Source: Sediminibacterium sp. Gen4 (GTDB lineage: Bacteria > Bacteroidota > Bacteroidia > Chitinophagales > Chitinophagaceae). Taken from it: 64,000 bases of DNA. The notes under the pieces are model-generated. The model ran no database searches. It was given only the letters and a program-made list of their open reading frames with translations, and was not told the DNA's origin. Made by a program: the position numbers and the translations under genes. Positions 44,404-53,727 of the stretch are shown here, piece after piece. Positions within the stretch are counted from its first letter, which is position 1, and every line of letters starts with the position of its first letter. The stretch covers positions 1 through 64,000 of the forward strand of contig JACBFI010000015.1 in assembly GCA_013391385.1 (NCBI GenBank), in the 5' to 3' direction.

Positions 44404-47400
44404 ATGCGAAAATTTGTACTACTGTGCTGCACCTTTTTATTAGGGTTGACGGCCATTGCTCAAAACAGAACCATCACAGGAAAGGTGGTTGACCGCGACA
44501 ATAACAAAATTGCCAATGCGAGCATCCAGATAAAAGGTACCAATACGGGTACTTCTGCGAATGCCGATGGACAATTTACTTTAACCATTCCTGCTACAGC
44601 AAAAATTTTAGTAGTATCTGCTGTTGGTTATGCAGATCGTGAAATCACACTCACGAATAACAATAACTATACGGTTCAGATTGATCCGGCTGTTAGTAAT
44701 CTTGAAGAAGTTGTAGTAATAGGATATGGTACTGCCAGAAAAGCGGATGTAACAGGATCGATTGCATCAGTTAAAGCTCCCGATATTGAAAACAGACCTT
44801 TCTCTTCTGTAGATCGTGTTTTACAAGGTAAGGTTGCTGGTTTGCAGTCGGTATCTCCGAATGGATTGCCCGGTGGAAATCAGCAGATACTGATCAGAGG
44901 TGTTAGCTCTATCACTGCCAGCACGCAACCACTTTGGGTGATTGATGGTGTTCCGGTTAATTCAGGCGACGTATCAAGATTAGCGATTACCAATGGTACT
45001 AATTTATTGAGTACTCTAAACCCGAATGATATTGAAGACATTACGGTGCTTAAAGATGCAGCATCACAATCTATTTATGGTAGCCGTGCTGCCAATGGGG
45101 TCATTCTTGTGACCACTAAAAAAGGACGCAGCGGAAAAATGCGATTCCGTTTTGACTCTGAAGTTGGGCAAAGTGATATCGCTTATGTTAACGATAGATA
45201 CAGACCATTAAATGCACAGGAATACCTTGATTTAACAAGGGAGGGGTTGACAAATTTAGGAGCAACCACTGCACAAATTAATTCCACACTAACCAGTCTT
45301 GGCTTAGGAAACGGAATTGATTTTGACTGGTATAATTCAACCGCGAGAAAAGGAACGCAGCAACAGTATAATTTAAGTGCTGAGGGCGGAAACGAAAAGA
45401 CTTCTTTCTTTGTTTCGGCAGGTAGATTTATTCAGGATGGTACCACAATTAATTCGCGTATGACAAGGAATAGTGGGAATATCCGGATTAACAGTAAACC
45501 GACTGATCGTATCAGTTTTGGTGTGAATTTGAATGGAGGTGTGGTTTCCGGACGGTCACCATTAAATGGTGGCTCTTTTGGAAATCCTGTATTGAGTTCT
45601 TATTTCCAGCTCCCAACAAGATCGGCTTATAACGCCGATGGTACGTTTAATATCTCCAATCTGGGTGGTTTACATAATACGGTGTTCCTTTCTGAAGTTG
45701 ATAAACGATTTAACCGACAAGTTAGTCTGAGAGGTAGTTTAACAGGTGAATATAAAATTCTGGATAATCTTCGTTTCAAAACAGCCTACGGTGTAGATTA
45801 TAATACATTCGAAGAAGACCAGTATAATAATCCACTTCATGGAGATGGTTTGGCCTCTAATGGTCGTGCGTTTGGTTATTATACACGATATTTTAATTGG
45901 GTTTGGACAAACACGTTGGATTATAAACAAAAGATTACTAAAAACGGAGATTTATCAGCCAATGTTCAGCTAGGTTATGAAAGTCAGAAATCGGATGGAT
46001 ATTTTATTTCCGTACAGTCACAAGACTTTCCTCCAACTACAGCTTTGATCTATCCATCAGCAGGAGCGAGACCAACAACAGCTAGTGCTACTATTACTGA
46101 GTACACATTTCTCTCTCAATTTGCTTCTACTTCTGTCAACTACAAAAATAAATATGTTGCTTCAGGAAGTTTCAGAAGAGACGGTTCTTCCAGATTCGGA
46201 GCCAATAATCGATATGGTAATTTCTGGTCTGTAGGTGCTACATGGAATGTAGACAAAGAGAAGTTCATGGAGAAAATAGATTTTATTTCACAATTGAAAC
46301 TTCGCTCATCATATGGGGTGAATGGTAATGCAGGTATTGGTAACTATGATGCCTTACCATTGTATGGTTTTGGTTTCAACTATAACCAGCAGCCAGGTAG
46401 TGCACCAACGAATGTTGGTGATCCAAATCTTACTTGGGAATTAAACAAGCCATTTAATGTGGGTATTGATATCGGATTATTGAAAAATAAAATCACTATT
46501 ACTGCTGATTATTATATAAGAAAATCTGAAAACCTGTTATTGGATGTACCACTTTCAAGGACTTCAGGTTTTGGAACTGCTACCAGAAATATAGGGGCTA
46601 TGGAAAATAGAGGTATTGAATTTGCGATTAGTGCTGCTGTGATGCAAAAACGCAATTTTAAATGGGATGTAGACTTCAATTTTGCCAATAATAAAAATAT
46701 AGTGACAAGCTTACCCGGAGGTGCCGATATTCTTAGTGGAGCTTTTGTAATCAGACAGGGTGCTAGCATAAATTCTTTTTTCCAAAGAATTTATGCCGGT
46801 GTTGATCCTACAAACGGAAACCCGTTATGGTACACTGATGGTACAAGGAAAACGACTACAAATGTATATCCACCTGCAGCAGCAAGAGCTCTCGTAGGTC
46901 AATCCTTACCCAAGTATTTCGGCTCACTGACCAATTCATTAACCTTTAAGAATTTTGTAGTAACTGCGCAATTCTATTACAATTTTGGAAATCAAGTGTA
47001 CAACACTTGGGGTAGTTATCAGTTGGGTGCAGGATTTGGAGCAACCTTTAATAAAGTTGCACGTATCCTGGATCGTTGGCAAAAACCTGGAGACCAGACG
47101 GATATACCAAGATATGTATACAATGGTAATAACAACTTTCAACTGGCTTCAACTGCATGGATGAATAATGGTGATTTTATCCGTTTACGTGATATTCAGG
47201 TGGGCTATAATGTAGACAAGAAATTATTGGAGAAATTTGGGTTTACCAGTGCGAATTTCTATATCCGTGGTACCAATCTCTGGACATGGGTGAAGGACAA
47301 AGATTTACCATTTGACCCTGAACAGGGAACAACCAGTTCTACCAACCTGAATGTATTTATTCCAAAGACAATTACTGTAGGGTTGAATATTGCATTTTAA
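44404..47400 (+). CDS. SusC/RagA-type TonB-dependent receptor 2
   Basis: A 998-residue receptor. The start is set at MRKFVLLCC, where a true signal peptide begins; the frame is open upstream to 44194 but that segment overlaps repeat C. It has an NRTITGKVVDRDNNKIA CarboxypepD_reg-like domain, TonB box near EEVVVIGYG, plug with RGVSSITASTQPLWVIDG, and a barrel with KKGRSGKMRF and AANGVILVTTKKG motifs. SusD 2 begins 20 bp later. Confidence 0.95.
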   Translation: MRKFVLLCCTFLLGLTAIAQNRTITGKVVDRDNNKIANASIQIKGTNTGTSANADGQFTLTIPATAKILVVSAVGYADREITLTNNNNYTVQIDPAVSNLEEVVVIGYGTARKADVTGSIASVKAPDIENRPFSSVDRVLQGKVAGLQSVSPNGLPGGNQQILIRGVSSITASTQPLWVIDGVPVNSGDVSRLAITNGTNLLSTLNPNDIEDITVLKDAASQSIYGSRAANGVILVTTKKGRSGKMRFRFDSEVGQSDIAYVNDRYRPLNAQEYLDLTREGLTNLGATTAQINSTLTSLGLGNGIDFDWYNSTARKGTQQQYNLSAEGGNEKTSFFVSAGRFIQDGTTINSRMTRNSGNIRINSKPTDRISFGVNLNGGVVSGRSPLNGGSFGNPVLSSYFQLPTRSAYNADGTFNISNLGGLHNTVFLSEVDKRFNRQVSLRGSLTGEYKILDNLRFKTAYGVDYNTFEEDQYNNPLHGDGLASNGRAFGYYTRYFNWVWTNTLDYKQKITKNGDLSANVQLGYESQKSDGYFISVQSQDFPPTTALIYPSAGARPTTASATITEYTFLSQFASTSVNYKNKYVASGSFRRDGSSRFGANNRYGNFWSVGATWNVDKEKFMEKIDFISQLKLRSSYGVNGNAGIGNYDALPLYGFGFNYNQQPGSAPTNVGDPNLTWELNKPFNVGIDIGLLKNKITITADYYIRKSENLLLDVPLSRTSGFGTATRNIGAMENRGIEFAISAAVMQKRNFKWDVDFNFANNKNIVTSLPGGADILSGAFVIRQGASINSFFQRIYAGVDPTNGNPLWYTDGTRKTTTNVYPPAAARALVGQSLPKYFGSLTNSLTFKNFVVTAQFYYNFGNQVYNTWGSYQLGAGFGATFNKVARILDRWQKPGDQTDIPRYVYNGNNNFQLASTAWMNNGDFIRLRDIQVGYNVDKKLLEKFGFTSANFYIRGTNLWTWVKDKDLPFDPEQGTTSSTNLNVFIPKTITVGLNIAF

Positions 47401-47420
47401 TTCACACAAAATAATTACCA

Positions 47421-48839
47421 ATGAAACGTAGTTCTAAACATATATCACTTGCAGTAATCTTGGGTGTATCATTATTCCTGTTTTCCTGCAAGAAAGAATT
47501 TTTAAGTGTTGTTCCACCAACATCATTAACACCAGAACAAGCTTTGTCAACAGAGGCTGATTTACAGGTTGCCCTGAGAGGTGCATACCAGGGATTAAGA
47601 ACCGGTGTTACTTCCTATACAGCAGATATGTATGGTCGTTCTATACCCATACTCGGAGATTTGCTGGCTGATAATACTTATCAGTCTACACAGAATACCA
47701 ATCGGTACACATTGCATAACAATTTTACCTTCAATGTTACTGATGGAAATTCTATGGGTATTTGGTCGGGCTGTTACTCTGTAATATTGAGAACAAACAA
47801 TATTATCAATTCAGCAATTGCTTCTAATGCGAATGTAGATCAGTATAAAGGAGAAGCACATGCAATAAGGGCATTGGCTTATTTTACCCTCATCCGCTTT
47901 TTCTCCAGACCATATACAGATGCACCAACAGGTCAAGGTGTGCCCATCATCACCACTTATGATCCCAGTGCAAAACCCGGTCGCAGTAGCATTGCAGAAG
48001 TGTACACTTTAATCAATGATGATTTAAATAAGGCTTATTCGCTTTTGACAAAGTTTACCAACTCATCCCAATTCAATAAGTATGCTGCAAAAGCACTTCA
48101 TGCTAAAGTGTATCTTACAATGGGTGATTTGGCAAATGCAAGAACAGCAGCATTGGATGTAATAAACAACGGAGGTTTTTCACCACTTACCACCGCCAAT
48201 CATGCCGGCTATTGGGCCAATTCAGCTATTACAACCAGCAAGCTGGAAACAATTTTTGAAGTATCATCTGATGCGGTTGGAAATCTTTCATTTGATGCTT
48301 TGTCCTATTTGTATAGTCAGGCAGGTAACTACGGTGACATGTTGTGTGCGGATGATTTGTATGCACTTTATGAAGCAGGTGATGTTCGACGTGCTTTGTA
48401 CCCAACGGGTACCAGAGGCGGGTTACCATCTGTATTTATAAATAAATATCCTGTTATTACAGGTGATGTGAGCGATACCAAAGTGCTTCGATTGAGTGAA
48501 ATGTACCTGATTGCAGCGGAAGCCTCTTTGCCAGCCAATGAAACAGATGCACGTACTTATGTAAATTTTGTTACCTCACGCAGAGGAGCATCTCCTATCA
48601 CTTCTACTGGTAGTCAGTTATTGGAAGACATCATTAGAGAAAGAAGAAAAGAACTGGCATTTGAAGGAGACAGATACTTTGATTTGATGAGGCTTAAGAG
48701 AACTGTTCAGAGAAGCACAAATTATCCGGCTACAGCAAGATCAATTACGTATGATAATTACCGGAGAATTTTGCCAATCCCTCAAATCGAGACGGATGCA
48801 AACCCAACTATTAAAGGACAACAGAACCCTGGTTACTAG
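47421..48839 (+). CDS. SusD/RagB-type nutrient-binding lipoprotein 2
   Basis: A 472-residue lipoprotein with FLFSCKKEFL at the lipobox (Cys about 23). The body has typical SusD segments: ALRGAYQGLRTGVTSYTADMY, EAHAIRALAYFTLIRFFSRPY, then LSEMYLIAAEASL, RERRKELAFEGDRYFDLMRLKR and YRRILPIPQIETDANP at the C terminus. Ligand is not inferable. It is followed by a strong hairpin. Confidence 0.94.
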   Translation: MKRSSKHISLAVILGVSLFLFSCKKEFLSVVPPTSLTPEQALSTEADLQVALRGAYQGLRTGVTSYTADMYGRSIPILGDLLADNTYQSTQNTNRYTLHNNFTFNVTDGNSMGIWSGCYSVILRTNNIINSAIASNANVDQYKGEAHAIRALAYFTLIRFFSRPYTDAPTGQGVPIITTYDPSAKPGRSSIAEVYTLINDDLNKAYSLLTKFTNSSQFNKYAAKALHAKVYLTMGDLANARTAALDVINNGGFSPLTTANHAGYWANSAITTSKLETIFEVSSDAVGNLSFDALSYLYSQAGNYGDMLCADDLYALYEAGDVRRALYPTGTRGGLPSVFINKYPVITGDVSDTKVLRLSEMYLIAAEASLPANETDARTYVNFVTSRRGASPITSTGSQLLEDIIRERRKELAFEGDRYFDLMRLKRTVQRSTNYPATARSITYDNYRRILPIPQIETDANPTIKGQQNPGY

Positions 48840-48865
48840 TTGAATACATCTCAAGATGATGCGTT

Positions 48866-48894
48866 AAAAATGCTGCTTTCGGGCAGCATTTTTT
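48866..48894 (+). terminator. Terminator of the second SusCD pair
   Basis: AAAAATGCTGC stem with a TTTCGG loop and GCAGCATTTTT complement, 27 bp past the SusD 2 stop. Confidence 0.85.
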
Positions 48895-49336
48895 ATTGCT
48901 TATAAGTAAGCACTTGAAAATGTAAAAAACAGAAAATTATAAAAGGTATTATAAATAAACGAATGGAATTGTACTCTATTAAAATAGTATGATTTTTATA
49001 AGGAAGAACAACATGAGAATTTCGATAGATATGAGTGAAGTAACAAATGTATATGTTGCAAAATTCAGTCTTGTAAAAAAGACGGGGGCGTAGCATATGT
49101 ATGAAAACTATCAAATTCTACTGAGAATAATGTTCTGAAAGCCCTGCACAGCTTCATGATCTCAGTTTCATAAACAGCTATTCATGCTTTATGAATGAGA
49201 TGGTTGAATTACATAGATAAACCTACACCCTTTCTTACTGGTTAATATGCGTTGCATTTTTATGTAGTGGTAATATATGTCTGATTTCTAATGGACAAGA
49301 CACAAGCTTTTATAACTAAATGTAAAAAAGGGCAAA
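48895..49336. other. AT-rich gap upstream of the LytTR gene
   Basis: No credible gene in 442 bp. One imperfect hairpin with an ATCTCA-TTTCATAAA arm lies at 49159-49201 and may be a regulatory site or attenuator for the LytTR gene. Confidence 0.5.
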
Positions 49337-49798
49337 ATGGGAAAGTTTAATTTATCAATAGTATCTAATGGTGTAAATGGATTAATGGAAAATGATATGT
49401 TTGGTGCTTTTGCATTGCCATATGTACAGATGTCAACAACACAACCAGAGCCAAAACGAACACGTGTAATTGTAAGATTGGGTACAGAATATTTTGTGCT
49501 ATCGACACTGGAAGTCATGATGTTTTACACCGTCAATAAAATAGTATTCTGCATCACCAGTAACGCGAAGAAATATATAGTAGAAGGCACCAATCTGAAC
49601 CAGCTTCTGGAAGAATTACCATCACAATTATTTTTCCGTGCCAACAGACAGGTCATTATCAATATACGCTTTATCCAGTCCTTCAAACCCATCGGTAATG
49701 GACGCATACAGATCAATATGCAGCACGATATTTTTCAACCCATACAGGTAAGCCAGGAAAATGCATCGGAGTTCAGAAGATGGGTTGGGCAGTTGTAA
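49337..49798 (+). CDS. Orphan LytTR-domain DNA-binding protein
   Basis: A 153-residue protein with a short N-terminal segment (1-50, no receiver domain) followed by a LytTR domain at about 55-152: VNKIVFCITSNAKKYIVEGT, then LPSQLFFRANRQVIINIRFIQSF, and HDIFQPIQVSQENASEFRRW. LytTR proteins bind pairs of short direct repeats as dimers. No histidine kinase or response regulator lies beside it. Its position just after the second SusCD pair makes local control plausible. Confidence 0.88.
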   Translation: MGKFNLSIVSNGVNGLMENDMFGAFALPYVQMSTTQPEPKRTRVIVRLGTEYFVLSTLEVMMFYTVNKIVFCITSNAKKYIVEGTNLNQLLEELPSQLFFRANRQVIINIRFIQSFKPIGNGRIQINMQHDIFQPIQVSQENASEFRRWVGQL

Positions 49799-49887
49799 CG
49801 GAAGAATAGAGAAACAGAGGAATGTCCAAACAAGAAATTGGATACGCTTCTGTTGATCGTTTTACTTATAAGGCCCCCCTCCTCCTT

Positions 49888-49924
49888 ACCATGGACCATG
49901 GACTATATGCCATGAACCATGGCC
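49888..49924. repeat. Dispersed repeat D, copy 1
   Basis: Contains ATGGACCATGGACTAT then GCCATGAACCATGG, full of CCATGG and CCAT words. Related copies occur at 52215-52253 and 63279-63326. Confidence 0.75.
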
Positions 49925-50134
49925 TGAACCTCAGTATCACGCGAAAGCAAAAAATTTTTTGTGATAAAAAAAACACATATATTAGTATTCCCCCTACGAA
50001 AAGTTCAGTGCTGAAAGATTCTCACAACATGAGAAAGAATCTAACAAATGCAGAAGTTGAATCACCTGCATTCAGAATCTTTTATAAAATGTAAAGACAG
50101 ATTTTATAAACCTAAACCAACACCCACTTCTATC

Positions 50135-50470
50135 ATGGATGCACAAAAAGTAGACATGTTTATCATGTCCAATTCCAAATTCTTTGAAAGCCACCAGATT
50201 CATTTCATTCGCGAAAAATTGTTGGCAGCGGATGATGCCAAATGGCCGATGCTCTCTACCATTCAGTTCAAAGACCCTACTACCAGTCTGATCGTTTCCA
50301 TTCTCGCAGGTTCACTGGGTATAGATCGTTTTATCATTGGTGATACCGGTTTGGGTATCGGAAAATTAATTACCTGTGGTGGTCTGGGTATCTGGGCAAT
50401 TATTGACTGGTTCCTGATTCAAGGGGCTACTCGCGAAAAAAATATGATGAAGATTCAACAATTCTTATAA
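50135..50470 (+). CDS. TM2 domain membrane protein
   Basis: A 111-residue protein: a soluble N terminus (MDAQKVDMFIMSNSKFFES), then two membrane helices (about 50-69 and 77-98) around SLGIDRFIIGDTGLGIGK, the TM2 domain core. The ATG at 50135 is chosen since the 29 residues upstream look like intergenic DNA. First gene of a four-gene operon. TM2 proteins are poorly understood. Confidence 0.85.
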   Translation: MDAQKVDMFIMSNSKFFESHQIHFIREKLLAADDAKWPMLSTIQFKDPTTSLIVSILAGSLGIDRFIIGDTGLGIGKLITCGGLGIWAIIDWFLIQGATREKNMMKIQQFL

Positions 50471-50471
50471 G

Positions 50472-50891
50472 ATGCCTTTACAGCGAAACAGATACTATCT
50501 TTTCGCTGCCGGCTTACTGCTATTGGGTTATGGATGGATGTTGTATCTGAAAATATCGCATAACAACAAAGCCCTATCTTCAGTAGGGCTCTGTATTTTC
50601 AAACAAACTACAGGTATTCCTTGTCCTTCCTGTGGCAGTAGCCGGTCTGTATTGGCAATCACCCACGGACAATTCACAGAAGCTTTTTTGTGGAATCCAT
50701 TAGGGTATATGATTGCTGCAGTATTGCTGATATTGCCTTTTGTGATTTTGTATGATTTGGTATATCAACAAAAAGTACTCATCAATAGCTATGAGCGAAT
50801 AGAAAACTTGTTCCGTAAAAGGGTGATATTGTTTTCAGCTATTACATTGATTATTGCTAACTGGATCTGGAATATTTATAAGGGAGTATGA
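50472..50891 (+). CDS. DUF2752 family membrane protein
   Basis: A 139-residue protein with three to four helices. The hallmark GIPCPSCGSSRSVLAITHGQFTEAFLWNPLG has a CxxC pair and a conserved GxxR, which defines DUF2752. It starts 1 bp after the TM2 stop and overlaps the next gene by 4 bp, so translation is coupled. The CxxC may bind zinc or do redox work at the membrane. Confidence 0.88.
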   Translation: MPLQRNRYYLFAAGLLLLGYGWMLYLKISHNNKALSSVGLCIFKQTTGIPCPSCGSSRSVLAITHGQFTEAFLWNPLGYMIAAVLLILPFVILYDLVYQQKVLINSYERIENLFRKRVILFSAITLIIANWIWNIYKGV

Positions 50892-51319
50892 TACAAATAA
50901 AGTCATTTGCATATGAACCGGGTGAACATGAATCAGAGAAAGCTTCGAACAGCTATCTGATGTCGCTCATCGCCGTAATGGTGGGTTTGCCCCTGCCCAT
51001 TATTAATCTGATTGCTACTTTCATTTTTTATCTGGGAAATAGAAAGGGCACTTATTTTGTTCGATGGCATTGCACACAGGCGCTACTGTCTCAGTTCTCT
51101 TTATTATTCATCAATAGTTTTGGTTTTTGGTGGACCGTCTCTATTTTTTTTACAGAAGAACAAATCAGCAATCGTTATATCGCCTATATGTTGGCAGTCA
51201 TTCTTTTTAATCTCACTGAATTGATAGCCACTATTTACACAGCCATTCAAACACGAAAGGGTAAACATATTGAATGGTGGTTGTATGCCGATATCACAAG
51301 CCTTCTATGTAAACCGTAA
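50888..51319 (+). CDS. DUF4870-like membrane protein
   Basis: A 143-residue protein with four helices. The segment NSYLMSLIAVMVGLPLPIINLIATFIFYLGNRKGTYFVRWHCTQALL is DUF4870-like. Starts within the DUF2752 gene (ATGA overlap), 9 bp before the M48 protease gene. Function unknown, possibly an accessory membrane factor for the operon. Confidence 0.8.
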   Translation: MIQIKSFAYEPGEHESEKASNSYLMSLIAVMVGLPLPIINLIATFIFYLGNRKGTYFVRWHCTQALLSQFSLLFINSFGFWWTVSIFFTEEQISNRYIAYMLAVILFNLTELIATIYTAIQTRKGKHIEWWLYADITSLLCKP

Positions 51320-51328
51320 TCTTCAACT

Positions 51329-52126
51329 ATGCCAAAAATTGTATTGAAAATATTGATACTGGTTGTGCTATTTCTGGGAACCTGGTTCGTACTGGAACAG
51401 GTGAACTGGATGAAAATATTTAAGGTAAAAAAATTGACCGATGAAACAGAGCAAAAACTCGGGCAATTGTTTTTGAAAATTTTTACCGAAAGAGAAACAA
51501 TGATAGTAGACAAATCGGTTATTTCAGTGGTCAATGATATTCAACAAAAAATTTGTACTGCTAACAACATTAATTCATCTGATATTATTGTACATGTAGT
51601 TGAAAAGAATGAAGTGAATGCTTTTGCCATTCCCGGCGGACATATCATTGTATATTCCGGTTTGCTGAAAGAAGCTAAAAATGCATCCGCATTCTCAGGT
51701 GTGTTGGCGCATGAAATGGCACACCAAGAGTTGAATCATGTAATGAAAAAACTGGTAAAAGAAGTTGGTCTTTCCGTGTTATTGTCTCTCGCTACAGGAT
51801 CGGGTGGCTCGGAACTGGCTACACAAGTAGCACAGATATTATCATCATCAGCATTTGACAGGAAACTGGAAAAGGAAGCAGATATGAAGGCGGTACAATA
51901 TTTGGAGAAAGCCAAAATTAACGCAGCAGATCTGGCAGATTTCTTATACGGTGTTGCCGAAAAGGAATCCGAAATAACCGCCTATCTGATATGGGCTTCC
52001 ACACATCCCGACTCCAAACAGAGAGCCCAATACATTCTGGATAAAATCAAAACATCAAGCATTCAGTACAGATCTCCCGTAACAGAAGAAAGATGGAAAT
52101 CTTTGCAATCTTCATTAGAAGATTAA
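51329..52126 (+). CDS. M48 family zinc metalloprotease
   Basis: A 265-residue peptidase with one N-terminal membrane helix (residues 5-22). The zinc motif HEMAH is at 128-132 in VLAHEMAHQELNHVMK, and the third ligand Glu is in LEKEADMKA around 183. The NAFAIPGGHIIVYSG segment is typical of M48 (HtpX/BepA/LoiP relatives). It probably degrades misfolded envelope proteins. Ends the TM2 operon, followed by a strong bidirectional terminator. Confidence 0.9.
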   Translation: MPKIVLKILILVVLFLGTWFVLEQVNWMKIFKVKKLTDETEQKLGQLFLKIFTERETMIVDKSVISVVNDIQQKICTANNINSSDIIVHVVEKNEVNAFAIPGGHIIVYSGLLKEAKNASAFSGVLAHEMAHQELNHVMKKLVKEVGLSVLLSLATGSGGSELATQVAQILSSSAFDRKLEKEADMKAVQYLEKAKINAADLADFLYGVAEKESEITAYLIWASTHPDSKQRAQYILDKIKTSSIQYRSPVTEERWKSLQSSLED

Positions 52127-52162
52127 AAAGAGATATTCAGCCTACTACCCAATACCCCAACA

Positions 52163-52202
52163 AAAAAGAGGATGTCTCAAAAGTCTGAGACATCCTCTTT
52201 TT
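52163..52202. terminator. Bidirectional terminator between M48 and SusD 3
   Basis: A 17-bp stem, AAAAAGAGGATGTCTCA and its complement, with a 6-nt loop, so it has a T run on each strand. The two converging operons end here. Confidence 0.85.
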
Positions 52203-52214
52203 GCTCACGCTATT

Positions 52215-52253
52215 GGCCATGGACTATGGACCATAGGCCATGAACCATAAGCT
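52215..52253. repeat. Dispersed repeat D, copy 2
   Basis: GGACTATGGACCATAG followed by GCCATGAACCATAAG; same layout as copies 1 and 3. It overlaps the last base pairs of the SusD 3 frame. Confidence 0.75.
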
Positions 52254-53709
52254 AATTCACATCCCACCACAACCTCGTAGTCAAAGCACCCACATTAGGT
52301 GTTTTGTTGTTTCTTGTTTTTTCACTGGAAGGATAATCCAGTCTTCTGATGGGAGAACTAAGAATAGCACCTACTGGTAATTGGAAGCCGGTATATGCAA
52401 AATTGAACCTTCTTGCATCATCAAACGTAACCGGAGAAAGGAACAAGGCTTTGTATTTTTCTTCCAGAATTCTGGCTTGTGTTAATGCACCACTTCCTAC
52501 GCCTACTGTTGCTCTTAAGAGGTAAGCATCTCTATCTGTTGCGCTTACGCCTATTTTATTCATATTCGCTCTGATACCTTCAAGATAAGCAGTATAAGCC
52601 CTTGTTGGGTTCGCAGCTCTTAATGCAGCTTCGGCTTCAATAAATTTCACTTCTTCGTAAGTACTTACAAAAAGCGGAGAAGCATCACCACTATAATAAC
52701 CGGCTAATACAAGGTAGCATTCATCATTGGTGGTTCCTGTACCTACACGACCCACGCCATTACGTGTTCCTCTGTAATCATTGAAGCGAGTGAGGTTGGT
52801 GAGTCTGGGTAAACGCGGATCCTGCGATGCAGTATTGGCATTCATGGAATTATTGATGAACTGTGTGCTCAACCAACCATCCAATACCAAGCCGGCTTGG
52901 TTTCTGGCAACCTGTGCCCATGGATTACGCAAGGTGAAAACAGTGACCCTGGATTCCATATTGTTATTGGTGTAGGCGCTGTCTACTGCAGATAAAACTG
53001 CTGTAGCGCTGTATCCGGTTGTTTTGGATAACTGTTGTAACAATCTTGCTTTAATGGCATAGGCAGTTCTGATCCACCAAATTCTGTTGGTGGTATTCCA
53101 AGCGGCAGAACTAGCTGCTGCATTTCCATGCATAAAGTCTGCTGCAGGCGTTACATTAACAGTAGGTATTTTGCGTAGCTCGGCAATACCTTCATCCAAT
53201 AAAGTAATGCACTGGGTATGTAATTGTTGTGCATCATCAAACTTAGGAGTTAAGTTGTCGCCTTTAAAAGCTTCAGAGAAAGGAACATCACCCCATAAGT
53301 TTGTCGTTAAACTTAGATTAATCGCCATCATCACTTTTGCCATTCCCAAGTGTGCAGAGCTGTTCAATTTAATAGACAGTTCCTGTAGGTCATAGAGGTC
53401 TGTCATATTATCATACAAATTTCTCCAAAGCGTACTATAGTCTACACGATCATAAATATCTGTTGGACTTGATGCGTTTGGCGAAGCAAAGTATTGTACA
53501 TAATAGTTAGGGCCCGCATTGGCAACACGGAATACATTCAGTCCGGTATTCTGTGTAGTAGCTGCTAACAAACCATTGATGGGGGCTTCTGTAGGTCTGT
53601 TCGGGTCATTATTAATGTCAAGATATTTCTTACAACTACTGCCGATGATCGTTACTGCCAGTAACAAACAGCAGAGAAGTCGATTGGGATTGATACTATA
53701 TTTTTTCAT
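52252..53709 (-). CDS. SusD-like (SusD_2 type) lipoprotein 3
   Basis: A 485-residue lipoprotein (lipobox GSSCKK near residue 26) of the SusD-like 2 group: YLDINNDPNRPTEAPINGLLAATTQNTG at the start, then LTTNLWGDVPFSEAFKG, and TYEEVKFIEAEAALRAANP near the end. It captures ligand for SusC 3, which lies 18 bp upstream on the minus strand. Confidence 0.93.
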   Translation of the reverse strand: MKKYSINPNRLLCCLLLAVTIIGSSCKKYLDINNDPNRPTEAPINGLLAATTQNTGLNVFRVANAGPNYYVQYFASPNASSPTDIYDRVDYSTLWRNLYDNMTDLYDLQELSIKLNSSAHLGMAKVMMAINLSLTTNLWGDVPFSEAFKGDNLTPKFDDAQQLHTQCITLLDEGIAELRKIPTVNVTPAADFMHGNAAASSAAWNTTNRIWWIRTAYAIKARLLQQLSKTTGYSATAVLSAVDSAYTNNNMESRVTVFTLRNPWAQVARNQAGLVLDGWLSTQFINNSMNANTASQDPRLPRLTNLTRFNDYRGTRNGVGRVGTGTTNDECYLVLAGYYSGDASPLFVSTYEEVKFIEAEAALRAANPTRAYTAYLEGIRANMNKIGVSATDRDAYLLRATVGVGSGALTQARILEEKYKALFLSPVTFDDARRFNFAYTGFQLPVGAILSSPIRRLDYPSSEKTRNNKTPNVGALTTRLWWDVN

Positions 53710-53727
53710 GGTCTTCAGGTTTGGGTG

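Noticed and set aside
49822-50134. 90-aa frame and the 5' part of the TM2 frame
   Set aside because: Low-complexity intergenic DNA containing repeat D and small hairpins; the TM2 domain starts at 50135.
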